NCBI GenBank assembly: GCA_009929055.1
Contig: SABI01000043.1
Coordinates: 1-13,157 of the forward strand
Length of the DNA stretch: 13,157 nt
From: Spirochaetia bacterium
GTDB taxonomy: Bacteria > Spirochaetota > Spirochaetia > Sphaerochaetales > Sphaerochaetaceae
Reading direction: 5' to 3'
Below the pieces are notes generated by a model that made no database searches, was not told the origin of the DNA, and saw nothing but the letters and a program-made list of their open reading frames with translations. Shown in pieces: positions 5,165 to 13,047 of this stretch; the stretch's first letter is position 1, and each line of letters starts with the position of its first letter. A program made the translations under genes and the position numbers.

Positions 5165-7594
5165 ATGGATATAAAGACATTACAGTCGCTAAAAGGAATT
5201 GTTATAGCGATAGATGGCCCGGCTGGAGTAGGGAAGAGTACAATAGCAAAAACATTAAGTGAACGTTTAGGATACTATTTTCTAAATTCAGGCAATTTTT
5301 ATAGAGCAATTACCTACACAATATTAACACGAGGAATTGACCCTTCCAATGAGAAGGTAATCATTGCAGTTGCTAAAGAATTACCATTACATATAAAAGA
5401 TGAGAAACTTTATATAGGAGAGGATTGTGTAGAAAAATTTCTCCATAGTGATGAAATTGATGCATGGGTCGCTCGCCATAGTGCAATTGTACAATTAAGA
5501 GAAATAGTGAATGAACACCTAAGAAAGATTGCCTCTAATGGAACAAGTTTAGTAGCTGAAGGGAGAGATATGACGAGTGTCGTTTTTAAAGAGACTCCAT
5601 ACAAATTCTATTTAGATGCTAATGTTGAAGTGAGAGCAAAGAGAAGGTTTGATCAACAAGAATCAAATTATACCTTAGAGCAATTAAAAGAATTAATTAT
5701 TGAACGAGATGAAATAGACAAAAATAAAAGCGTTGGGGCCCTTAAGATTGTGCCAGAATCGCTATATATTGACTGTTCATACTTGACCATAGAGGAAGTT
5801 TATGTAAAAGTGTTACATGCTATATTCGCCCGCTTAGGGGGGATAAATAAGGATCAGGAGAGTAAAGTGGAAGACGTAAAGGAAATGGTGGAAACACAAA
5901 GCGAACTGCAGCATAAGGCAGATATGCAGACAATGTTGCAGGAACATTACCTTAAATCTCTTGATGAAATTGAAGACGGTCAGCTTGTTACCGGTACTGT
6001 AGTTCAGGTCAATAACGAGTATGTGTTTGTGGATGTGGGGTATAAATCTGAGGGCAGAGTTGCCATAGATGAATTTTCCACTGTTCCCGCCGTCGGCGAC
6101 GAAGTCAAGGTCATGATAGTCAACAAGGAAGGAAAGGGCGGTCAAATCGTCATTTCTAAAAAGCGCGCTGACATCAAGGAACGTACAGAAGTTCTAAAGG
6201 TATCTGCAGATAACCGAACACCGGTTATGGGCAAGTTTGTCAAAGTTATTAAAGGTGGTTTTGAAGTCGACCTTGGTAACGAGTTTTTGGGGTTCTGCCC
6301 ACTCAGTAAAGCTGATGTGGTAAGGGTAGAAGATCCAGATACAATGATTGGAATTGCTGATTATTTTGTAATCGATAAATTCCATACTGGGATGAAACTA
6401 AAATCAGTAGTTTCACGCAGAGAGTATCTTGAGAAGAAAATTAAAGAAAACAAAGAAAAGTTTTTCTCAGAAGTGAAAATTGGAGATGTCGTAGAAGGAA
6501 CTGTGAAAAGTTTCACAAGTTTTGGTGCATTTATCGATTTAGGTGGATTTGACGGACTCCTTCATATTAACGATATGAGTTGGGGCCATGTTACTAAACC
6601 AAAAGATTTTGTAACAAAAGGGCAAGTAATTCACCTTCGACTTATCAACATCGATCCAGAATCACAGAAGATTAACCTTTCTCTAAAACATATGTCCGCT
6701 GATCCATGGAATACATTTGAAGAGCGTTATGCTGTAAATGATGTCGTAAAAGCACCAGTTACAAAATTAACTACTTTTGGTGTCTTTATTGAAATTGAGC
6801 CTGGTATTGAAGGTTTAGCCCATATTTCAGAATTATCATGGACAAAAAGAATTAACAATCCAAAAGAAATATTAAGTATAGGGGATGTTGTAGAGGCTAA
6901 AATCCTTGGATATGACCTCGATAAAAAGAGAGTTTCCCTTGGTCTTAAGCAACTAGAGAATAACCCATGGGATAGTATTGAAACTCGTTATCCTCATGGA
7001 ATGACATTAACCAAACCAGTTGTAAAAATCACTAATAATGGTGCTTTCATTAATTTAGAAGATGGAATTGATGGTTTTTTACATATTGATGATATTTCTT
7101 GGACTAAGAAAACTCGTAATATGAACGACTTCTGTAAAGAAGGAGATATTATTGATGTAGTTGTCACTAAAGTAGACGCTCAAACAAAACATATCAGACT
7201 TGGTGTAAAACAGTTAGAAGGAAATCCTTGGATGACCTTACGACAAGATTACCCAAAAGGGTCAGTAATTAGTGGTGAAGTAACAAACGTTACCGACTTT
7301 GGGGTATTTGTTCGAGTTCTCGGTGATATTGAGGGATTAATCTCTAAATACAACCTTATTGGTCCAGATGAAGAATTCAATGATAGCGTCCTTAAGAATT
7401 TCAAAGTAGGCGACCCTATTTCTGCAGCAATTGTAGAGATTAACCCATCTACTCAAAAATTAAGTCTCTCTATCAAAGAGAAGATTAAGAAATCTCAGCA
7501 AAAAGAAATTTCCAAATACATTCATGATAGTGATGATAGCGATACCTTCACATTTGGGGATCTCATGCGTTCCAGAGAAAAAGATTCTGAATAA
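5165..7594 (+). CDS. cmk-rpsA: Bifunctional cytidylate kinase / 30S ribosomal protein S1 fusion
   Basis: An 809-residue fusion. Residues 1-225 are cytidylate kinase, which phosphorylates CMP and dCMP with ATP: P-loop GPAGVGKST at 18-26, NSGNFYRA at 41-48 (NMP-binding), EGRDMTSVVF at 132-141 and the lid-region arginines KRRFDQQ at 159-165. After a charged linker (about 226-268) come six S1 RNA-binding repeats, roughly 272-333, 352-418, 440-508, 525-595, 612-683 and 699-771, matching the six of E. coli S1; repeats 3-5 are the best preserved (GAFIDLGGFDGLLHIND in repeat 3). S1 unfolds and positions mRNA on the 30S subunit. The frame is unbroken through the junction. This fusion is known in Treponema and a few other bacteria. 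It follows rluB by 4 nt. The stretch about 5850-6300 is richer in G+C and in CAG/AAG/GTC codons than either side. Confidence 0.96.
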   Translation: MDIKTLQSLKGIVIAIDGPAGVGKSTIAKTLSERLGYYFLNSGNFYRAITYTILTRGIDPSNEKVIIAVAKELPLHIKDEKLYIGEDCVEKFLHSDEIDAWVARHSAIVQLREIVNEHLRKIASNGTSLVAEGRDMTSVVFKETPYKFYLDANVEVRAKRRFDQQESNYTLEQLKELIIERDEIDKNKSVGALKIVPESLYIDCSYLTIEEVYVKVLHAIFARLGGINKDQESKVEDVKEMVETQSELQHKADMQTMLQEHYLKSLDEIEDGQLVTGTVVQVNNEYVFVDVGYKSEGRVAIDEFSTVPAVGDEVKVMIVNKEGKGGQIVISKKRADIKERTEVLKVSADNRTPVMGKFVKVIKGGFEVDLGNEFLGFCPLSKADVVRVEDPDTMIGIADYFVIDKFHTGMKLKSVVSRREYLEKKIKENKEKFFSEVKIGDVVEGTVKSFTSFGAFIDLGGFDGLLHINDMSWGHVTKPKDFVTKGQVIHLRLINIDPESQKINLSLKHMSADPWNTFEERYAVNDVVKAPVTKLTTFGVFIEIEPGIEGLAHISELSWTKRINNPKEILSIGDVVEAKILGYDLDKKRVSLGLKQLENNPWDSIETRYPHGMTLTKPVVKITNNGAFINLEDGIDGFLHIDDISWTKKTRNMNDFCKEGDIIDVVVTKVDAQTKHIRLGVKQLEGNPWMTLRQDYPKGSVISGEVTNVTDFGVFVRVLGDIEGLISKYNLIGPDEEFNDSVLKNFKVGDPISAAIVEINPSTQKLSLSIKEKIKKSQQKEISKYIHDSDDSDTFTFGDLMRSREKDSE

Positions 7595-7606
7595 CGGAGA
7601 ATAACC

Positions 7607-8287
7607 ATGGCTGAAAAAAAGGAAATTTCTTTTCAATATAAAGTTGAGAATACTCTCGCTTCGTTTTGGAATAAGAACAGAAATATTTTATTGATTACAG
7701 GAATAGCATTAATTGCTATTCTTGTGATTGTAATCATCTCACTACAAGTTTCATCAAATAGAAATGAAGCTAACATGGGAAAAGTAGACCAACTTAGTGA
7801 ACAATATGCTTCTTGGGTAGCCCTTGAAGATATCACAACAAGTGAAGCAGTCGAACTAGCTGCTACACTTAAAACTGATTTACTCCAATTAGCTAAGAAT
7901 AATTCTTCCTATCCTAGTGTAAAAGCTCACTATCTGTTAGGACTCATTGCCTTTAAAGAAGGTTCCTTTGATGAAGCAAAGACTCAATTCTTGATTACAT
8001 TAGATAAGGGAAGAAAATCTTACTTTGCCTCTCTTTCATTATTTAACCTCGCCGTAACAAGCGAACAGATGAATGATACAAGTGGAGCCCTTGATTACTA
8101 CAAACAAGTATATGATCTATCGAATGGAGAGGCTGCTCAATCAGCAAAAGCTCTTTTTAATGTAGGTCGAATACATGAAGAAAACAGCGATATTGATCTT
8201 GCAAAAGCAGTATTTCAACAGTTAAGTGATGAATATCCAGCTAGCGAATATGCTAAACTTGCAAAATCTAAACTTGTGTTGTTATAA
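7607..8287 (+). CDS. Membrane-anchored tetratricopeptide-repeat protein
   Basis: Not assignable to a named function. The 226 residues begin with a short cytoplasmic basic/aromatic segment, then one transmembrane helix at about 27-48 (ILLITGIALIAILVIVIISL), so the rest should lie outside the cytoplasm, in the periplasm. Residues about 105-215 form three TPR-like helical pairs: AHYLLGLIAFKEGSFDEAKT, SLFNLAVTSEQ with SGALDYYKQVYD, and KALFNVGRIHEENSDIDLAK. The architecture resembles YfgM/YbgF-type chaperone or scaffold proteins, which bind partners through TPRs, but similarity is only structural. GGAG upstream of the ATG supports the start. It follows cmk/rpsA by 12 nt in the same direction and probably shares its transcript. 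Confidence 0.75.
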   Translation: MAEKKEISFQYKVENTLASFWNKNRNILLITGIALIAILVIVIISLQVSSNRNEANMGKVDQLSEQYASWVALEDITTSEAVELAATLKTDLLQLAKNNSSYPSVKAHYLLGLIAFKEGSFDEAKTQFLITLDKGRKSYFASLSLFNLAVTSEQMNDTSGALDYYKQVYDLSNGEAAQSAKALFNVGRIHEENSDIDLAKAVFQQLSDEYPASEYAKLAKSKLVLL

Positions 8288-8297
8288 AACTCTTATG

Positions 8298-8317
8298 TAG
8301 GTGCCATTTAGCATCTA
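8298..8317 (+). other. Small hairpin just upstream of the lipoprotein ribosome-binding site
   Basis: TAGGTGC (8298-8304) pairs with GCATCTA (8311-8317), six Watson-Crick pairs and one G-U, around a six-base loop. It is followed at once by the AAGGAG of the next gene and not by a T tract, so it is not an intrinsic terminator. It could protect or modulate the 5' part of the downstream message, or mean nothing. Confidence 0.35.
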
Positions 8318-8333
8318 GCTAAGGAGAAGACTT

Positions 8334-9278
8334 ATGAAAAGACGTTGTAGAATGGGTAAATTATTATTTTTACTCACTATAGCGTCTTTTTTATTACTCA
8401 GTTCATGTGGAATCCCTTCATATCTTTACCTCCAAAGTAGTGATGTTGATATGATTGTAGATGATTCTACTGCCGGTACATTTGATGTTACATTGCTGCT
8501 TACCAACTCGGCTCTCGATGAACTCACTTTGAAACAAACTGTTCCTAGTATCAAACTTTTTTACTCATATTCTACAAGTAATATAAAAGAGACTATTCAA
8601 ACAACTGAATCTATTATCCCAATAAACAGAGTGACATCAGATTTTGAGTCTTTATATCGAAAAAATAATAGGGGAGTGATGTTCTCTTATGAAATAGATG
8701 AGGCTCCTGCATTATACCTATATAGAAAAAATCCTGAAACTAATACAACGAATATTAGTTCAAGTATTGAAAAATTTGATTATGATACTGACAATCCAAT
8801 TGATGCACTATTATTAGGGACATTCTCTTCAACGCCGACGAGGATTATTCCTCCTCTTGATAATACAGATTTATCTTTTAGTGGTGCTCCAGAAATGGAT
8901 TTCACCATTCCTAGGACTACATTTGCTGATACTACACCACCTTCATATATGAAAAAAGTCAGTTTTATAATTGCTTATGATACAAGTGGAGAGTTTTCAG
9001 AGATTATGGTTACTACACCTACAGAGGATACTTTTTACTTAGGAGACTATAAGAAAGAGAGATTTTATGGCTCAACTTCAGAACTTTCTCAAATAAAGAA
9101 TCAATTAATAGCACATGATATATTGACCTATGAGAAAATAATTTCAGCATTAGAGACTCCTAGCGGCAATACTGATACATATATTCATCTCTTTGCTTCT
9201 CTTTTTGGAGGAGAGGGGGATTTTAATAATATTGTATGGTCTCCTTTAGAATATATTGGAGCAATAAAATTGAACTAA
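8334..9278 (+). CDS. Putative lipoprotein of unknown function
   Basis: I do not recognise a family. The N-terminus is a lipoprotein signal peptide: basic MKRRCRMGK, a hydrophobic core (10-22) and a lipobox-like LSSC at 22-25, so Cys25 would be lipidated after cleavage by signal peptidase II. The loose lipobox is normal for spirochaetes. The mature part (about 290 residues) is rich in Ser, Thr, Asp and Tyr, has no further membrane segment and looks beta-rich; it ends FGGEGDFNNIVWSPLEYIGA followed by a short tail. An AAGGAG at 8321-8326 supports ATG 8334 rather than the internal ATG at 8352. It lies 46 nt after the TPR gene on the same strand, so the two may act together at the envelope, but that is inference. 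Confidence 0.72.
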   Translation: MKRRCRMGKLLFLLTIASFLLLSSCGIPSYLYLQSSDVDMIVDDSTAGTFDVTLLLTNSALDELTLKQTVPSIKLFYSYSTSNIKETIQTTESIIPINRVTSDFESLYRKNNRGVMFSYEIDEAPALYLYRKNPETNTTNISSSIEKFDYDTDNPIDALLLGTFSSTPTRIIPPLDNTDLSFSGAPEMDFTIPRTTFADTTPPSYMKKVSFIIAYDTSGEFSEIMVTTPTEDTFYLGDYKKERFYGSTSELSQIKNQLIAHDILTYEKIISALETPSGNTDTYIHLFASLFGGEGDFNNIVWSPLEYIGAIKLN

Positions 9279-9331
9279 TAAGAATGTATATAATGTATAT
9301 TCTGTTAACTAGAATATAAGGACACCAAATA

Positions 9332-10159
9332 ATGATTACATATTCCTTTGAAAGAAAAGAAACCTTCCAAGAATCTATTACTGCACTCTATGAAATAATT
9401 ACTCTTCTAAGAAGCGAAGATGGATGCCCTTGGGATAGAGAACAAACTCCTAAAAGTGTCAGTACTGCAATTATCGATGAAACCTATGAATACATTGATG
9501 CATTATTGGATAAAGATATTCAACTTTGCAAAGAAGAAATTGGAGACGTGTTATTAAACGTCTTAATGACTAGCCGTATTCATGAAGAATATGGAGAATT
9601 TTCACCAATTGATTCTATCAACGATGTGTGTGAAAAACTTATAAGGCGCCATCCTCATGTATTTAGTAACGCTAATGCTGAAAATACAGATGAAGTGTTA
9701 GAACTGTGGAATAAAGTAAAAGTTGAAGTTGAAGGGAAAACACATACAACTGAAAACATATTTTCTCGTATTCCTAAAAAATTACCAGAATTAGAACATG
9801 CTGTTGAAATGCAAAAGGCAATGAAAAAAGTAGGTTTTGATTGGCCAGATATTAACGGCGTTATAGAAAAAATTGAAGAAGAATTAGGAGAAGCAAAAGA
9901 AGCTATTGTTGATATCAAACAAAATAAAGATCATGTAGAGGAAGAAATTGGAGATTTACTATTCTCTGTTGTCAATTTAGCTCGCTATGCGAAAATCAAT
10001 CCATCTTTAGCCTTAAGAAGGTGTAATCATAAAGTAACAAACAGATTTAACGACCTCGCTATTCAAGCAAAAAAAGAAGATATTGATCTTACATTCGATA
10101 ACAGTGACCTCCTTAACAAAATATGGGAAACGATAAAATCTAAAGAAAATCTACCATAG
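9332..10159 (+). CDS. mazG: Nucleoside triphosphate pyrophosphohydrolase MazG
   Basis: Hydrolyses nucleoside triphosphates to monophosphates and pyrophosphate, cleaning the pool of non-canonical nucleotides and, in E. coli, lowering ppGpp. The 275 residues hold two MazG helical domains, as in the full-length enzyme. The N-terminal one (about 17-130) has LLRSEDGCPWDREQTP (25-40) and the metal-binding helices DETYE (49-53) and EEIGD (68-72); the first position of the usual EExxE is Asp here. The C-terminal one (about 155-245) has the canonical EEELGEAKEA (182-191) and EEEIGDLLFSVVNLARY (203-219) followed by RRCNHKVTNRF. AAGGA sits 10 nt before the ATG. The 53-nt gap after the lipoprotein contains an AT-rich imperfect hairpin and no clear promoter. 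Confidence 0.95.
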   Translation: MITYSFERKETFQESITALYEIITLLRSEDGCPWDREQTPKSVSTAIIDETYEYIDALLDKDIQLCKEEIGDVLLNVLMTSRIHEEYGEFSPIDSINDVCEKLIRRHPHVFSNANAENTDEVLELWNKVKVEVEGKTHTTENIFSRIPKKLPELEHAVEMQKAMKKVGFDWPDINGVIEKIEEELGEAKEAIVDIKQNKDHVEEEIGDLLFSVVNLARYAKINPSLALRRCNHKVTNRFNDLAIQAKKEDIDLTFDNSDLLNKIWETIKSKENLP

Positions 10160-10224
10160 AGTGTATAGTTTCTAGCCTTTTTAGATTTCTGGTGTTACCT
10201 TTAGAGTTAGACGAGGTATAAATT

Positions 10225-11748
10225 ATGAAAAACAAATTGTGTTTAATAGTATTAATCGTGACACTCGCCCTATCAACTACTGCTAATCTTTATTCAAATG
10301 GACAAGTTGATACAAAAAAAAGTGAAAAGGATATTGTAAGAATTTCAGATACAATGCCAGGCCTTATTACACCTGGTGTGTGGAATGGACAAGCCTTTAG
10401 TCTTAACTCTTCAATATATGAGTATCTTGTGGCCCTTTCTGCTGAAGATAATTTATTAGTTCCTTCTCTAGCAACATCTTGGGATACAAGTGATGGTAAA
10501 GTGTGGGAAATAAAAATAAGAGAAGGTGTATCGTTCCATGATGGAACAGATTTAACAAGTGAAGATGTAAAGTTTACTATCCTACGTACCCAAGAAGAAT
10601 CAGTTGGACACGCTAAAAAAGCAGATTTTGCAGCAGTAACATCCGTTACGACACCTGATGATTATACGGTAATTATTACTCTTGATGAAAAGAGGCCAAC
10701 CTTCATCTATCAATTTACTGATTATAATATGGCTATTCTTTCATCTAGTTATGATTATGCTTCCCTTGGAGAGATGAAACCTATGGGAACTGGAGCTTTT
10801 AAAATAGCATCTATTACCCCAAAAGAATCGGCTGTGTTAGTTAAAAATGATAACTACTGGCAAAGTGAGTATCCTCTTATAGATGAATTACAGATATATT
10901 TTAGTTCAGATGTAGAAGTTTCTTTATCGATGCTCATTAATGACAAAGTAGATATTGTTCCTTTCATTACCCCTATAATGAGACAAAGGATTGAAACTTA
11001 CCCTAAACTTAAAATAGTAGTTCCTTACCAAGAACAACGATACGTGTCAATGGCGGTAGACGAGCCTCCTTTTGATGATAACAGAGTGAGACTAGCCCTT
11101 AAATATGCAATGGATCCAGCAATTATTGCCAGAAGTACTAATCTAACATTAGGAGAAGGAACTGATTATAGTGAATCCCCTATTATGAAGCTCCTCCCTC
11201 AGTATTACCCTATCCCATTAAGAGAGAGAAATATTGAAAAATCTAAAGAACTTCTTAAAGAAGCTGGCTATCCTAATGGACTAAAAGTGAGTCTTACCTA
11301 TGCTTCTGACCATGCCTTTAATCAAGGAATTGTTCAAGCAATTAAAGAATTAGCAAAGGATGCTAACATCCAAATTGAACTTAAAGGATATCCTAGGGAT
11401 ATATATTTTGCTCAATATTGGCTCCAACGCCCTTTTACTCTCACTACATGGGGAGGACGAGCAGACCCAAGTATGCTTCTTAACCTTGCCTATAAGTCAG
11501 ATGGGCCATGGAATGAATCACATATAAAAGACCCTGTTCTAGACGATCTTATTGATAGAATCTCAAGTGAAGTTGATAACGAAGTAAGAAATGATCTATA
11601 TGTTCAATTACAACAATACTTCTATGATAATGGTGCAATGCTCAATGTCCAAGTTCCCTACTTCGTAGCGATGAACAATAAAATTGAAGGATATGAACAG
11701 CCATTGACGATGCTTCCAAATTATAAGAAAGTGTTTATAAAAAAATAA
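10225..11748 (+). CDS. ABC transporter extracellular solute-binding protein, family 5 (peptide/nickel type)
   Basis: Captures a solute outside the cytoplasmic membrane for an ABC importer; family 5 members bind di- or oligopeptides, nickel complexes, opines or oligosaccharides, and the ligand cannot be told here. The 507 residues start with a signal peptide (hydrophobic 5-20, MKNKLCLIVLIVTLALS). No lipobox cysteine follows, so it is probably periplasmic and not lipid-anchored. The family signature spans about 79-120: LVPSLATSWDTSDGKVWEIK then REGVSFHDGTDLTSEDVKF. A conserved MGTGAFKI-type segment and the C-terminal domain WGGRADPS are also present. No permease or ATPase genes adjoin it, so it is an orphan component. 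GAGG precedes the ATG by about 8 nt. The next gene is the BusR-like regulator, 29 nt downstream. Confidence 0.93.
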   Translation: MKNKLCLIVLIVTLALSTTANLYSNGQVDTKKSEKDIVRISDTMPGLITPGVWNGQAFSLNSSIYEYLVALSAEDNLLVPSLATSWDTSDGKVWEIKIREGVSFHDGTDLTSEDVKFTILRTQEESVGHAKKADFAAVTSVTTPDDYTVIITLDEKRPTFIYQFTDYNMAILSSSYDYASLGEMKPMGTGAFKIASITPKESAVLVKNDNYWQSEYPLIDELQIYFSSDVEVSLSMLINDKVDIVPFITPIMRQRIETYPKLKIVVPYQEQRYVSMAVDEPPFDDNRVRLALKYAMDPAIIARSTNLTLGEGTDYSESPIMKLLPQYYPIPLRERNIEKSKELLKEAGYPNGLKVSLTYASDHAFNQGIVQAIKELAKDANIQIELKGYPRDIYFAQYWLQRPFTLTTWGGRADPSMLLNLAYKSDGPWNESHIKDPVLDDLIDRISSEVDNEVRNDLYVQLQQYFYDNGAMLNVQVPYFVAMNNKIEGYEQPLTMLPNYKKVFIKK

Positions 11749-11777
11749 TATATATAGTAGTAAATGGAAGCATATAG

Positions 11778-12452
11778 ATGAACAAAGAGAATGAAGGACA
11801 ACATGTAGGTCCTATTGTAAAGAGAAAAAAGAGAGAAGGAACCCCTACCTATGTGAAAATAGCACATGATATTGCCCTCCGTATTGCTAGTGGCGATATG
11901 AAAGAGGGGCAAAAACTCTCAGGTAGGTCTTTAGTGAGTAGTGAGTATGGAGTCTCTCCAGAAACTATTCGTAGAAGCTTCTCTCTCCTTGAAGAAATGG
12001 ATGTTGTTCGTGTTCATCAAAATAGTGGCGTAATCGTACACTCTAGTGAAAAAGCAGCTCAATATGTCGAGCGTCACATCACACGTGACACTCGGCGTGA
12101 GCTCCTCACTCGTATGCATGAAATTTATGATACTCAAAAAGAAGCCTACAATGAATTACTCGATTTAACAAATACACTCGTTGATTCTACAGAACATTTT
12201 ATCGCTTCAAGCCCTTTTTATACTTATGATTGTATTATCCCCCCCTACTCTATTGCTATTAATCAGACTCTTAGTGATCTTAATTTTTGGCAACAAACTA
12301 AAGCAACAGTAATTGCAATAAAAAGAGAAGGTAAAGTAATTATCTCACCAGGACCTCATGAGAAATTACTATTAGGTGACATCTTAGTAATGGTAGCTAA
12401 ACCCATAACCAAAGATGATGTGTATAAACTCATCAATACGACTCATAGCTAA
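11778..12452 (+). CDS. GntR-type transcription regulator with C-terminal RCK_C (TrkA-C) domain, BusR-like
   Basis: The 224 residues divide into three parts. A GntR winged helix (about 23-90) contains VKIAHDIALRIASGDMKEGQ, the recognition-helix region YGVSPETIRRSFSLLEEMDV (57-76) and the wing. A linker with coiled-coil character covers about 92-140. An RCK_C/TrkA-C domain fills about 147-222: IPPYSIAINQTLSDLNF, then ATVIAIKREGKVIISPGPHE (177-196), KLLLGDILVMVA. This is the domain order of BusR, which in Streptococcus and Lactococcus binds cyclic di-AMP through RCK_C and represses the BusAB osmolyte importer. By analogy this may be a nucleotide-responsive repressor of transport, but ligand and targets are not shown. 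The neighbouring solute-binding protein gene is a possible target. A weak GGAAG precedes the ATG. Confidence 0.85.
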   Translation: MNKENEGQHVGPIVKRKKREGTPTYVKIAHDIALRIASGDMKEGQKLSGRSLVSSEYGVSPETIRRSFSLLEEMDVVRVHQNSGVIVHSSEKAAQYVERHITRDTRRELLTRMHEIYDTQKEAYNELLDLTNTLVDSTEHFIASSPFYTYDCIIPPYSIAINQTLSDLNFWQQTKATVIAIKREGKVIISPGPHEKLLLGDILVMVAKPITKDDVYKLINTTHS

Positions 12453-12522
12453 ATAGTTTTATGGTACATACATAGTATTTATCTCTTTATATTTTTATAA
12501 TAATTTCATTTTCTTGTGAAAA
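12453..12522. other. AT-rich spacer after the regulator gene
   Basis: No gene and no convincing terminator with a stable stem and T tract is visible. A weak TTTTC/GAAAA hairpin occurs at about 12509-12522. Confidence 0.4.
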
Positions 12523-12813
12523 CAATTTGACCCTTTATTTAATTCATATGGGCACTGTGAACATCTAAAGTCGAAGTCTATACTATAATCGGTGATGTGT
12601 TAGAAATACTTTCCACTACAATAATTATCAAATAGAAGGTCGCATACTAATTATAGCTCACGACGCATTTAACTATGTTGGAAGAGCATATGTTTTTGAA
12701 GTAAGGGGATTACAAGGTATTAGTACTGTCAATCTGCGGTTAAATCAAGAAATTGGGATGTAGAGATTGGAAGTGAACTCTTTAGCGACCTCTTATCTCA
12801 TAAACTGATATGA
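12523..12813 (+). pseudogene. Decayed troA/znuA-type metal ABC transporter substrate-binding protein gene
   Basis: Fragments of one cluster-A metal-binding protein (TroA/ZnuA/PsaA family, zinc or manganese uptake) appear in the right order but in different frames. The first piece (12523-12588) has FDPLF, where the family has a metal-binding DPH, then EHLKS. A shifted piece (12575-12592) reads SLYYNR, like the family's LxxYNG. A third frame (12591-12635) reads GDVLEILS before a TAG. The clearest part (12596-12763) contains GRILIIAHDAFNYVGRAY (AHDAF carries a conserved metal-ligand His) and FEVRGLQGISTVN. A last frame (12760-12813) reads VEIGSELFSDLLSHK, matching the IGGELFSDAMG segment near the family's C-terminus. 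Internal deletions and at least three frame changes join these; the signal peptide and most of both lobes are missing. The AHDAF/GLQGIST and ELFSD matches are firm, the first two pieces less so. It cannot encode a working protein. Confidence 0.82.
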
Positions 12814-12883
12814 TGTGACCTCTTGTCAAGTAGATTATTTGTTTTTTTCCATATTTCTCCTAAGTTTGTTAAATAATTGAAAA

Positions 12884-12903
12884 GGATTGATAGACAGGTA
12901 ATC
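12884..12903 (+). repeat. Left arm of a 20-bp imperfect inverted repeat
   Basis: GGATTGATAGACAGGTAATC reads almost the same as the reverse complement of 13048-13067, with one substitution and one inserted A. The two arms bound about 184 bp. Confidence 0.75.
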
Positions 12904-12917
12904 AGTATTCGGCTCTT

Positions 12918-12961
12918 GACCATTCTGATATTCGCATATTGGTTAATGCAGGCCAATGGTC
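12918..12961. other. Hairpin inside the inverted-repeat interval
   Basis: GACCATT (12918-12924) pairs perfectly with AATGGTC (12955-12961) around a 30-base loop. An alternative shorter stem, ATTGG with CCAAT (around 12938-12957), shares part of the right arm. As the loop is large it would matter mainly if transcribed as a structured RNA. Confidence 0.45.
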
Positions 12962-13047
12962 CGCCTAAAGCTCTTTCTGTCTAGCGTCGTGAATCACCTC
13001 TGGGGGTGTCAACATAGTTTACTCGAAGATAGCTGGATCGTTGCCCG

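Noticed and set aside
8288..8333. Terminator between the TPR gene and the lipoprotein gene
   Set aside because: The 7-bp hairpin is followed by the ribosome-binding site and not by a T tract.
9281..9305. Promoter or terminator before mazG
   Set aside because: A TATAAT at 9289-9294 exists but no -35 box at a usable distance; the overlapping imperfect hairpin is AT-only with wobble pairs and a three-base loop.
12787..12822. Direct repeat GACCTCTT as a transposon end or target duplication
   Set aside because: The first copy is part of the troA-type coding remnant (FSDLLSHK), so the eight-base match is most simply coincidental.
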